Shown here in pieces: positions 7,172 through 15,084 of a stretch of DNA of 24,602 bases (position 1 is the first letter of the stretch; every line of letters begins with the position of its first letter). A program made the position numbers and the translations under genes. The notes under the pieces are model-generated. The model worked only from the letters and a program-made list of their open reading frames with translations. It was not told the DNA's origin and made no database searches. The stretch comes from FEN-1297 sp964498065 (GTDB lineage Bacteria > Bacteroidota > Ignavibacteria > Ignavibacteriales > Ignavibacteriaceae), in NCBI GenBank assembly GCA_964498065.1, contig CAZCFZ010000056.1, positions 1 through 24,602 of the forward strand, read 5' to 3'.

Positions 7172-7311
7172 CTACACATGAGTTTTAGATGGACTTCTTG
7201 TATTAATAAAACTGCGGGGAACAATTTTAAAAATGAAGAATAAATAAACGGAAACGAATTTGTCAAAGAAAATTTTCATAACATTTCCCTGCTGTAAGAG
7301 ATTTTAATTTA

Positions 7312-8508
7312 TTATTCAATATTAAAATGCAGTTTTGGTCCATTGCCTGCTTGGTTTTCCGATGCATAAAAAGAAGCATCAATTGCACCCAAAGGACGAA
7401 TGAGCAAACCTTTCGTCGTTCCGTTGAGCAGGCGCTGCAAAACCGGCCTTGAGATGGTAATGAAATTTTTGCCGCCCGGTTCCGTATTTACATCCAAATC
7501 ATAAACCATCTGGGTGTTAAAAACATCGGAATAAATTTTGCTTTGAGTTAAACTGTTAAATGTTACTTCGTTTTGATCCCAGTTTGGATCTCCCCCGAGA
7601 ATTTCAATAATTCTAACCTTGCCGAACTCCATTCCGAAGTCTTCACCCAGAGCTTTAATATAATCACCGCCGTTTGGAACCGACTGAGTTGTTAATTCCA
7701 GTAAAGCAGCTCCATCCGCTTTTGCATTTTTATATTTTCCGAGATCCCATCTTAAAATAGCCCATTGATTTGCATTTATCGTTAATACTCTTGCATCGCC
7801 GTTTTTTTCTTTAACATGCCAGTCATTAAAATTTACTTCCGGGAAATTCGAATTGATTACACAATCATGAGTAACGCCAAGATGATTTGAAAAAGTGTTT
7901 ACCTCGGGAATAGGAGGATGATACGGAACGAGCTCGCCTTTATCAGGTTCTGCTTCTTTGACATTAATTATGTCGGCGCGGTAATAATCAATGTCGACAT
8001 AATACCTGCCTATCCCGTAGTCGGTTGCACATAGCTGCACATAAACAGTATCGCCCGGACGAGCATCAAATTTTTTCGTCGTCATGCTTATAACGTGCCA
8101 GTTAGTTGTATCGGGTATGTCATACTCCATTAAATCGATATGATAATCAATCGTCCTATTTGTATTTACCATAAAATTAAGACGGCGCGGCGCATTATGA
8201 ACACGCACCCTGGCTTCCACTCGCAATTGATAAGATGTATCTTTCATTTTATTTAAATCCAGGTAGGAAGTTACATTGCGCTTGATCAAAGTCCAGTAAA
8301 CATTATCCTTGTCTTTTGTTCCGTCGACAATTATTCGTGCAAAACCGTTCATTGGAATAAAGTCCATTGCTGCGTAGCCGTCGCCTGTAAACCAGAACCA
8401 GCCCTCAATTTTATTCCCGTTGAAATCATCGAAGAATTGTGCGCGGCAAAAACTAGCGGCAATAAAAATAAATAGAAAAATTTTTAAAGTCCCTTTGACA
8501 ATAAACAT
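7312..8508 (-). CDS. Secreted two-domain beta-sandwich protein of unknown activity, probable carbohydrate-binding
   Basis: The 398-residue product begins with a signal peptide (1-23, ...SFCRA-Q). Residues 25-183 look like a jelly-roll module (FFDDFNGNKIEGWFWFTGDG at the start; YQLRVEARVRV; YYVDIDYY). A Pro-rich linker (PYHPPIPEVN, 195-204) leads to a second domain (about 205-398). Its ANQWAILRWDLGKY and ALLELTTQS recall the DNRLRE/CBM96-type beta-sandwich modules of secreted polysaccharide-active proteins. No glycosidase or lyase catalytic signature is visible. The start is supported by GGTGGAGG just upstream of ATG 8508. It lies 188 bp after the GH5-like gene in the same direction, the last gene before the transposon. 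It is probably a binding protein for the same polysaccharide; an unrecognised enzyme is possible. Confidence 0.75.
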   Translation of the reverse strand: MFIVKGTLKIFLFIFIAASFCRAQFFDDFNGNKIEGWFWFTGDGYAAMDFIPMNGFARIIVDGTKDKDNVYWTLIKRNVTSYLDLNKMKDTSYQLRVEARVRVHNAPRRLNFMVNTNRTIDYHIDLMEYDIPDTTNWHVISMTTKKFDARPGDTVYVQLCATDYGIGRYYVDIDYYRADIINVKEAEPDKGELVPYHPPIPEVNTFSNHLGVTHDCVINSNFPEVNFNDWHVKEKNGDARVLTINANQWAILRWDLGKYKNAKADGAALLELTTQSVPNGGDYIKALGEDFGMEFGKVRIIEILGGDPNWDQNEVTFNSLTQSKIYSDVFNTQMVYDLDVNTEPGGKNFITISRPVLQRLLNGTTKGLLIRPLGAIDASFYASENQAGNGPKLHFNIE

Positions 8509-8696
8509 TTAGACCTCCACCCTGTTATTAAATTTACATCCTGTTCAACTGACAAAAAATAAACCGGCTAGGATAAAAATTATACCATTCTCATAAAGAA
8601 CGATATCTATTACTCAAAAGTAATTAATAAAACTACACAGACAAACAGCAAAATAACTTTGTAAAAGCATCACCGGACATAAAAATTAATTCCAAT

Positions 8697-9932
8697 TCAA
8701 TCCTTCTTCTGTGGTAATTCATAGGGTTTAAGTATATATTGGAATTTTATGATAAGCTCCTTAAGAGCCTTAAAATTAATCTCTCCCTTCCTTAACATTT
8801 CAACTTCATAATTTGGCGGTATTCTCATTGCCGTAAGCTGTGCTGATTCCAACAAATTTGCCTCGGTCTCGGCAATATTCAGTCCATCTTTCCAGGTTCT
8901 GTTGGTATCGATGAGCCACTTATTACCCTGATTAATAATTTTTGTTACCCAGCCTTCTCTATCCGGAACAGACGGTAGAATATCCCCACTACGTTTGCGG
9001 AAAAATCCCATTATTGCAGCAGGTATTGACGGATCGCGAACTGTACCATCTGCATAAAAAACACCCTGTACGGGACCCCATCCTTTAGGAACAATCATCA
9101 ATTCCCAGATATACCATCCGACTTTTGCTTTCATATGTTCTTCCAGCGCAATATCGTACGGATTGGCGCGTGCAACACAGCCAATTTCTCCGTCTATTAA
9201 AGGTTTGTGTACCTTTGCCGCAAATTCTTTTGCCTGGGCAATATCGTTCCTGATCTCTTCGCGGGTTTGAAGATAGTTGTGAAATTGTAGTACATCTACG
9301 TAGTCTGCTAATTTGATCATACCATCGACAAAGGCCATCCCGATTGTTACAGGAGTATTGGGATCGAGCTCGTGGAAGGTATTTGCCATAAATTTAGCAT
9401 TCTCAAATTTTCTATCAACCAATTCCTTGGGAGATGGAGGCCAGTCGGGTTCATTCATAACATCCCAGAACCTAAGCCCCGGTTCTTTCGCTATTGCATC
9501 GACGAGAAACTTTGCCCACTTTCTTCCTTCAGGCCGCAGTGTTGTATCTTTAACCCATGGCCCACTCCCAACAACAATCATCACTCCTATATCACGTTTT
9601 TGACAAGCATGAATGAATTCTCTTAGTTGAATCGGAAGATTTTGCTTATCATCCTTATAAGCTATATAAGGTACAAACACACGCGTTTGATTAAGATTTA
9701 AGCTTTTAGCCAAATCCAGATCAAAATCGACAATTGAAGAATCATAATTAATCCACCAATCGGTATGATGCTGTATGGGAACTGCATTTGGCGGATTATA
9801 ATCGAAACCCCTAATAAGAGACGGATCCCTTGAACCGGTAAAATCAAATTTCGAATTCTTTTTGTTTGAGCCGGCAAATCCTGTTTGTATAAGGATACAT
9901 AAAAACAAAGATGTAAGGATATAATTTTTCAT
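8697..9932 (-). CDS. Secreted clan GH-A (GH5-like) glycoside hydrolase
   Basis: The 411-residue enzyme has a signal peptide (1-20, ...QTGFA-G). A TIM-barrel follows, starting at LIRGFDYNP (39-47) with LNLNQTRVFVPY at strand 2 (78-89). The likely acid/base is Glu161 in FWDVMNEPDW and the likely nucleophile is Glu249 in KPLIDGEIG, both in the usual GH-A places at strands 4 and 7. LQFHNYL (215-221) supplies the conserved His/Tyr near strand 6, and Trp276 in GWYIWELM the strand-8 Trp. It is compact, with no obvious appended binding module, only a short extra C-terminal stretch (about 330-411). AAGGAG precedes the ATG. It may be the endo-acting backbone enzyme of the cluster or an exo-acting relative; subfamily and substrate cannot be fixed from sequence. 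Confidence 0.85.
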   Translation of the reverse strand: MKNYILTSLFLCILIQTGFAGSNKKNSKFDFTGSRDPSLIRGFDYNPPNAVPIQHHTDWWINYDSSIVDFDLDLAKSLNLNQTRVFVPYIAYKDDKQNLPIQLREFIHACQKRDIGVMIVVGSGPWVKDTTLRPEGRKWAKFLVDAIAKEPGLRFWDVMNEPDWPPSPKELVDRKFENAKFMANTFHELDPNTPVTIGMAFVDGMIKLADYVDVLQFHNYLQTREEIRNDIAQAKEFAAKVHKPLIDGEIGCVARANPYDIALEEHMKAKVGWYIWELMIVPKGWGPVQGVFYADGTVRDPSIPAAIMGFFRKRSGDILPSVPDREGWVTKIINQGNKWLIDTNRTWKDGLNIAETEANLLESAQLTAMRIPPNYEVEMLRKGEINFKALKELIIKFQYILKPYELPQKKD

Positions 9933-10025
9933 AATTCAGACTCCTTCAATTACATAATTTCAATAAAACTTAACTAAAATGAATTCGCAAAACAATATTC
10001 TTTTCGTAAATCGCGACAGCTTACT

Positions 10026-10088
10026 TCACTTTGAAATATAACAGACCACTGTGTATTTGGATTTAATTTCCATTGAAGTGCCGTAACC
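10026..10088 (-). pseudogene. Short remnant of the esterase-like gene fused downstream of VKOR-DsbA
   Basis: The minus strand reads GYGTSMEIKSK then runs into a TGA. The positions 10057-10090 match 3444-3477 at 31/34 bases, the GYGTSSEIKS region of the 87-residue esterase remnant. Here it has no signal peptide or start and is joined to the DNA that follows the VKOR-DsbA stop. This piece and the 6929-7077 duplicate show that a block with VKOR-DsbA followed by an esterase-like gene once existed in more than one copy. The rest of the 9933-10173 gap shows nothing else. Confidence 0.6.
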
Positions 10089-10089
10089 T

Positions 10090-10238
10090 TTTAATTTAAC
10101 TTTTTTATCCAACAGAAAATCACTTTTCAAATATCATGACAACAACCAATTGCTCCAAGTATATACCGCCGGATTAAGGTTTGGGCAAACCAAGACTCCT
10201 TTGTAGAATCATAATAAGATCATTTACATTATTAGGCT
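10090..10238. repeat. Copy B of the duplicated VKOR-DsbA 3' segment
   Basis: Partner of 6929-7077. It contains the intact stop codon at 10174-10176 and the last codons of the functional gene, plus the conserved downstream spacer. Confidence 0.85.
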
Positions 10239-11433
10239 CGGGGATAACCCAATGAGAACCGAATATCAGTTTGGGAACGCCGCCGTTGCCGTTCTGGAGG
10301 GTCTCTCCGTAAATTCGAATACATGTCTGCATATATTGTCCGATCCAGGGATCGGTTAAAGCAGCATTAAGATTTGCCTTACCGACTAATTCTTCCGCTT
10401 TAGCTCTGGCGGCTTCTATGCTTCGCGGATGCCAGCGGTCGCCGGAATCAAATGTATACATCCAGTTATCGAAAGCAGAAAAGGCATTATGGTTGGCTAC
10501 CCATACTGCCAGACCTATCTTAGTCAGTTCACATGAATTTTTGAACTCATTTGCATTTTTCGGAATATAAGGATTACACTGTGAATTCAATGGTGTAGGG
10601 CAAAGTGCAAATGCAAGCTTACCGTTGAAACGCCGTACCGCTTCATTAAGCATTAAATGCAGTTGTTGACAATGAGGACATTCATAATCAAAAAGTAAAG
10701 TAACGATGTAAGGGGCATCTGGTGATCCTATTATAGGTGAATCTTGATAATCTATATCTTCTGTTTTAACCGGTGAAATGCCTTTGCTATAAACTGCTTT
10801 TGGAATAAAAGCAACCTGACTGACCGCCAGAATTCCGGCAAGAGCAAGTCCGATTAGAAACCTGCCTGTTACCGGCAAGATTTTATTAATACGACTTTGA
10901 ACCGCAGTTGAAATATTATTAAACATATCAGGTTTATTCGATGAGAAATTTTTCAAATGTTTATTGAATTCCGGAACTGCCCGCCGGATGATCAACGCTG
11001 TTAATATTATCCCTGTGATATGTGTAGACATACAATATAAGCAAAAGTCGTTTATAACCCATTTTTGTAAAATGATAAACCAAACGGCGCATCCGGCAAT
11101 CGCGCCTCCCATTATCAACATAACGCTCCAGGCCAAACGGCGAATCGTAACCTCGGTAGATGGGCCAATAAATAGACCGGCTAACAGCATAGAAAGATAC
11201 GCACCCGCAGCCAAACCGCTAACAGGCAGTATACCGGCTATCACCGACCAACGGCTATTAAGCACCTGTTCGCAAGGGCTCTCGCCGCTGCATCCGGGTA
11301 TTGATCCGCCTTTCATAAAATGCCAGCTCAGAATGATGCTTAGAATCAAAGCCAATAAGTTCAATCCGGTTAGAACCAGGCGCCACCACGGCCAGGACTG
11401 CTGAAGACGGTTCTCGTCTTCGTAAGCTGCCAA
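10174..11433 (-). CDS. VKOR-DsbA fusion: membrane disulfide-bond oxidase with exported thioredoxin-like domain
   Basis: A self-contained oxidase for disulfide formation in exported proteins. The VKOR part passes electrons to quinone while the fused DsbA-like domain oxidises substrates. The VKOR domain (about 15-150) has four membrane helices (18-37, 66-88, 100-122, 129-148), the loop pair Cys48/Cys54 and the active-site CLYC (131-134). A fifth helix (188-211) leads to a thioredoxin/DsbA domain with CPHC at 252-255, extra cysteines (278, 286, 301) and a GVP cis-Pro loop near the C terminus. The start is TTG at 11431-11433, chosen because AAGGAGGA lies 7 nt upstream and no better ATG exists. 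It directly follows the Cys-rich GH54 gene (107-bp gap with a possible terminator). Part of its 3' end is duplicated in decayed form at 6929-7171. Confidence 0.93.
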   Translation of the reverse strand: MAAYEDENRLQQSWPWWRLVLTGLNLLALILSIILSWHFMKGGSIPGCSGESPCEQVLNSRWSVIAGILPVSGLAAGAYLSMLLAGLFIGPSTEVTIRRLAWSVMLIMGGAIAGCAVWFIILQKWVINDFCLYCMSTHITGIILTALIIRRAVPEFNKHLKNFSSNKPDMFNNISTAVQSRINKILPVTGRFLIGLALAGILAVSQVAFIPKAVYSKGISPVKTEDIDYQDSPIIGSPDAPYIVTLLFDYECPHCQQLHLMLNEAVRRFNGKLAFALCPTPLNSQCNPYIPKNANEFKNSCELTKIGLAVWVANHNAFSAFDNWMYTFDSGDRWHPRSIEAARAKAEELVGKANLNAALTDPWIGQYMQTCIRIYGETLQNGNGGVPKLIFGSHWVIPEPNNVNDLIMILQRSLGLPKP

Positions 11434-11440
11434 AGATTGA

Positions 11441-11448
11441 TCCTCCTT
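11441..11448 (-). promoter_or_regulatory. Strong ribosome-binding site for a TTG start (VKOR-DsbA)
   Basis: AAGGAGGA on the minus strand is 7 nt from TTG 11431-11433 and decides the start of a gene lacking an ATG. Confidence 0.75.
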
Positions 11449-11451
11449 GCA

Positions 11452-11502
11452 TTTGGAAAAAGAAATCTCCGCGACGGATAAGTTTTCTGTTGAGCCGCGG
11501 AG
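11452..11502 (-). terminator. Candidate terminator or attenuator between GH54 and VKOR-DsbA
   Basis: On the minus strand CTCCGCG (11496-11502) and CGCGGAG (11467-11473) can form a 7-bp GC-rich stem with a 22-nt loop, followed by ATTTCTTTTT. The loop is longer than usual. It ends just before the VKOR-DsbA ribosome-binding site, so it would lower or modulate read-through from the GH54 gene. Confidence 0.45.
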
Positions 11503-11540
11503 TATAAAGAAAATCTTAATAAAACCCTGCTATATTATAA

Positions 11541-14500
11541 CTAAGGTTTTCTGAAATATTGATTTGGTTTACCCGGTGTCGGAACGTTGCCCGCAACTTG
11601 TACTCCGCTGCTATGAGTCATCTTTAACGGCGAGGCAAGCGTAATACCGCTGCCTGAGACCAGCGTTCCCGCATCGTGCGAAAAGCCAAGAGGACTCTGG
11701 ACATATATTGAATCGACAGGCCTGTTCTGGCTTCGGCCGAAGCGAAAGCGTCCGCGCTTTATTGATGCTATAACCGCAGTCTCCCGGTGCGTTCCTTTGT
11801 CAATGATTATTGTCTGACCGTCGCTGAATCCTACAATCCCGGAAACGGGGATAACCGTGGCGTCTGAATTAACTGAAGCGGTTGTTTCAGTGCCGCCTGC
11901 AGTTCCGACGGCTGCTATAACTGCTGTCTCACTATTTGCATCTTCTCCGATTAAAATTTTCTCTCCGATGCTAAAGTCTTTCACACTTGCTACTTTGATA
12001 TTGTTTGAACCGGCATCGGAAGGAACGGACATTGTGGTTGTATTCTGCAGCAGGAATTCCCGGCAATTGCTGTTGTTATCGGCCCCGTCGGGGTACCTGC
12101 CAGCGCTTCTGTCAGGTTGTGTAGTTGAAGATGAAAGCCACCATCTATAGCCTCTGTTACTTGGCGAGGGTACAAAGCATCCGCCCTCACCCGTTCCCGA
12201 AGCAGCCTGGTATCCTTCTGCAATCCATGGATCTACTAGTCCGCCGTAATTTAAACCGTCAACTACATCACCGGCAGCGTTACGCAGTACCATACTGCCC
12301 GCCCTTATAGATAATCCCGGTCCGCCGAACCATTGGTTGGGCAATGGTAATCCCTGGTAACCTGCAGTTGTTACTTTTGGATCCCGCACAACCGAATTGA
12401 TCGCATGATCTTTTGTAAGAGGTTTGTCTAACCGGATACCGGTACCTAACGGCAAGACGGGCTCGTTGCTTGAGTGTGCAAATTCTGTTGCCGGCTTAAA
12501 GCTGATTCCTGTTCCCCTGTCGCTGAAAGGCAAGTTGGATGAATGGTTAAACTTAAGCGGTTCGGCTAAATCCAATCCCGTTCCAAGATCCGTAATCGGA
12601 CCGTTATAACCTTTACGGACAGACTGGGTACCGACATGTGTCACGGTGACGGTTTCAATCCCGTGGCCTTTGCTGTCGATGTCTAACCTGATTTTGTCAC
12701 CGACAGAAATGTTTTCAACAGAAGACACTTTGATATTCGTATCGCCTGCTTTTGCATCGGCAGTGAGATATAATTGCGTCCCCGGTTTACCGACTTTGGT
12801 GACAGTTACAACCTCGTATTTCTCAATAGATTGAGCGACCGTTGGATAAATCGCACCATATCCAATTGCTATTTTCTGACCGACCTTGAAGCCCCTTATA
12901 CTTTCAACCGGAATATTTGTAGAACCTTTAGGAATTGTAATTACCGGTCCGTCGGGAAGCGGCTGCCAAATTGTTGTAGGAGTTCCCGGCTCAACCGGGG
13001 GAATGAACCGGGATGAAGACTCAGACTTTCCCATGCCAGCGGCAGAACCGACACTTATAATTTTTCGAATTTCCTTTGACGATCCGGTACCGATTTCAAT
13101 TTTATCGCCAACCGACATGCCGGTTGTACTCCTTACATAAATCTCCGACTCACCTTTTTTTGCAGAAACTGCCAGTCCCGAATTAGAAAGGCCCAAAAGG
13201 TAAAATCCGCGTGCCGGCAGTTTTGTACCTGCCGGAATTTTAACGGAAGAAAGAACCGGCAGTTGGGTTGCTCTGTAAGTCAAAGCCCAATTAGAAATAT
13301 CGACGGCGCTGTTGCCGGCATTAAAAAATTCTATGAAAGAATCGGTCGGGTTATCGGGTGAACCGGAGCTAATACGGAATTCGTTTATCTTAACCGGATT
13401 AACATTACGTACTTTTTCGGCTGTTGTTTCTGTTTGTTTAAGTCCGTCTGATGATTTGGTCCAGGTAACTTTTCCAACCAGATCGCCGTTAAAAGACGCT
13501 GCTCCGGATGTAATTGTAAAGGTCGCGCATATGCTTGCCTCTGGTAATATTGAACCGTTAAATTTCTTCGAAGTTTTTGCGGAATTTAACAGCACCGACC
13601 TCCATCCCTTTGGCACATTAATACTTAAGGTAACATCTTTCACAGGCGCTCCGGTAGTATTAGTAAATGTCACAGTGGAATTTTGTGAAGTCCCGGGAGT
13701 GAAGGTCTGCAATCCGGGAGGCGTTTCTGTTTCATTCGCCGGAGCCAAACTCAAACTCCCAACGTCATATCCGGCAGCTACTACATTGGCCTGAATCTTT
13801 TGATTGATTTCTTTTGACGGGAAAGTACCCGCCGCCGTCATTGCGCCTTCGTAGAATGTACCTTGAGAACCGTTGCTGTTATCCCCGCCGTTTCCCAATA
13901 AAATCGCTCCCTGCTTACGCATCGGATCATAACTGCTCCTGTCATTAATTACACGAGATCCGTCGAACATAACTTTTAAATTGCCTTGCCGGGCATTTCC
14001 GCCCATGGATCTCCAGTGATGAGGTTCACCGTCGGCCATCGCGGTTACAAATCGCCACGTAACGCTCGGCAGATCCGCACAATACTTATCATCAGGAGAT
14101 TTATTAACGCAGCCTACAAGGTTGTTCTCCTGGTCGGTCATAACCCAGGGACCGGAATCTTTTCCATGGTACCAATAGTTTGCATTACCGTAATACAGAG
14201 TTTCCATAGTACCGTCACCGTCATCGTGACTATCGATCTCAGCGTTTCCGTAATCGAAACAGCAGCCGTTATTGAAGTGATGACCGTTGATAACCCAATA
14301 CTGACCTTCGGCCTGATCGTCGACTGCGGTTCCTTTAGGGTCATCTATACGCAGGCCCATACCCGGTTCGATGAATACTCCGTAAACCTTATGCCCCATA
14401 ATTGTAACCGGAGCCATGTCGGCAATAGGCAAATTGTTAAATCCGCCCATAGCCGGGCCGCTGAAAAAACCGCGGGGTGCTTGTTCGAGATTATTGCCGT

Positions 14501-14861
14501 GTCCGGATTGATCGTAGATGGTAGTGATCCAGCAATAAGTATTGGCACAGAATGCATCTTGCGCTGCTGCATCGGCATATCCGCCGGGGTCTCCTTTGCT
14601 TGGCTGCACTACACCGATGTCTAAGGTTTTTCCATCCGATTGACGCATAACCTGATAGAGCGGACCGTTGTAGGACGCATATAATGCCCGCGTAGTGCTG
14701 TGAGCAGCCACGCAGGGATCACCAGCTGCAGCGTAGATATCGCATGGACCTTCAGGTCTGGACGGAAGAATATTATTTCCCGCCGCAATCACCATCATCA
14801 TCACGGCAGGCAGTACAAATGCCAATAACAAAAGTACCGCAAGACTACTTTTCTTTTTCAT
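11541..14861 (-). CDS. GH54 alpha-L-arabinofuranosidase with NEW3-like, interrupted lamin-tail and repeat regions
   Basis: Secreted enzyme releasing arabinofuranose side chains. After a hydrophobic signal segment (1-27), residues 38-368 are a GH54 (AbfB) catalytic domain: GPCDIYAAAGDPC, IYDQSGHGN, CCFDYGNAE, GPWVMTDQENNL and GGDNSNGSQGTFYEG. By alignment from memory to Aspergillus AbfB, the nucleophile is Glu245 and the acid/base Asp327. Cys40/50, Cys105/110 and the vicinal Cys200-201 reproduce its three disulfides; Cys251/261 is an extra pair. The fungal CBM42 is absent. Instead come a NEW3-like domain (about 380-485) and a lamin-tail-like domain that begins at 489-565 and resumes at about 843-935. 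Repeats of the type 'GFSVGDKIxIGxG...E..VTxVG' and 'GTGIxLxxPLxxxHSS' interrupt it and follow it (948-1091). The 1106-residue length is far above the roughly 480 residues of fungal AbfB. GGAGA precedes ATG 14861. VKOR-DsbA is next. Confidence 0.92.
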   Translation of the reverse strand: MKKKSSLAVLLLLAFVLPAVMMMVIAAGNNILPSRPEGPCDIYAAAGDPCVAAHSTTRALYASYNGPLYQVMRQSDGKTLDIGVVQPSKGDPGGYADAAAQDAFCANTYCWITTIYDQSGHGNNLEQAPRGFFSGPAMGGFNNLPIADMAPVTIMGHKVYGVFIEPGMGLRIDDPKGTAVDDQAEGQYWVINGHHFNNGCCFDYGNAEIDSHDDGDGTMETLYYGNANYWYHGKDSGPWVMTDQENNLVGCVNKSPDDKYCADLPSVTWRFVTAMADGEPHHWRSMGGNARQGNLKVMFDGSRVINDRSSYDPMRKQGAILLGNGGDNSNGSQGTFYEGAMTAAGTFPSKEINQKIQANVVAAGYDVGSLSLAPANETETPPGLQTFTPGTSQNSTVTFTNTTGAPVKDVTLSINVPKGWRSVLLNSAKTSKKFNGSILPEASICATFTITSGAASFNGDLVGKVTWTKSSDGLKQTETTAEKVRNVNPVKINEFRISSGSPDNPTDSFIEFFNAGNSAVDISNWALTYRATQLPVLSSVKIPAGTKLPARGFYLLGLSNSGLAVSAKKGESEIYVRSTTGMSVGDKIEIGTGSSKEIRKIISVGSAAGMGKSESSSRFIPPVEPGTPTTIWQPLPDGPVITIPKGSTNIPVESIRGFKVGQKIAIGYGAIYPTVAQSIEKYEVVTVTKVGKPGTQLYLTADAKAGDTNIKVSSVENISVGDKIRLDIDSKGHGIETVTVTHVGTQSVRKGYNGPITDLGTGLDLAEPLKFNHSSNLPFSDRGTGISFKPATEFAHSSNEPVLPLGTGIRLDKPLTKDHAINSVVRDPKVTTAGYQGLPLPNQWFGGPGLSIRAGSMVLRNAAGDVVDGLNYGGLVDPWIAEGYQAASGTGEGGCFVPSPSNRGYRWWLSSSTTQPDRSAGRYPDGADNNSNCREFLLQNTTTMSVPSDAGSNNIKVASVKDFSIGEKILIGEDANSETAVIAAVGTAGGTETTASVNSDATVIPVSGIVGFSDGQTIIIDKGTHRETAVIASIKRGRFRFGRSQNRPVDSIYVQSPLGFSHDAGTLVSGSGITLASPLKMTHSSGVQVAGNVPTPGKPNQYFRKP

Positions 14862-15084
14862 GATTATTCTCCAATACTTTTTTTGAAATTTTCTATTTTG
14901 CTTTTCAAGAGTATACTGTTTACAATAAGTTTGTCCGGTTTAGTTCAAAGCAAAATCAGAACCGACTTAAGTATTTTTCAATTCTCCCCTATAAATAAAA
15001 ATATGCATTATATTAAAATCCAAGTTACAAATAGAATAAATATTAAAATAATATTTTAAAGTTCTAATTATCATAATTCTTAAA

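Noticed and set aside
10964..11404. 146-codon plus-strand ORF.
   Set aside because: It is antisense to the VKOR membrane domain. Its composition follows from the opposite strand.
13312..13794. 160-codon plus-strand ORF.
   Set aside because: It is antisense to the NEW3-like region of the GH54 gene, with no recognisable protein features.
13986..14624. 212-codon plus-strand ORF.
   Set aside because: It is wholly antisense to the well-supported GH54 catalytic domain, with no signal peptide or family pattern.
14862..15084. Possible promoter or small ORF in the AT-rich gap upstream of GH54.
   Set aside because: TATAAT-like strings occur but none has a properly spaced -35 or a -33/-7 pair, and the small frames have no support.
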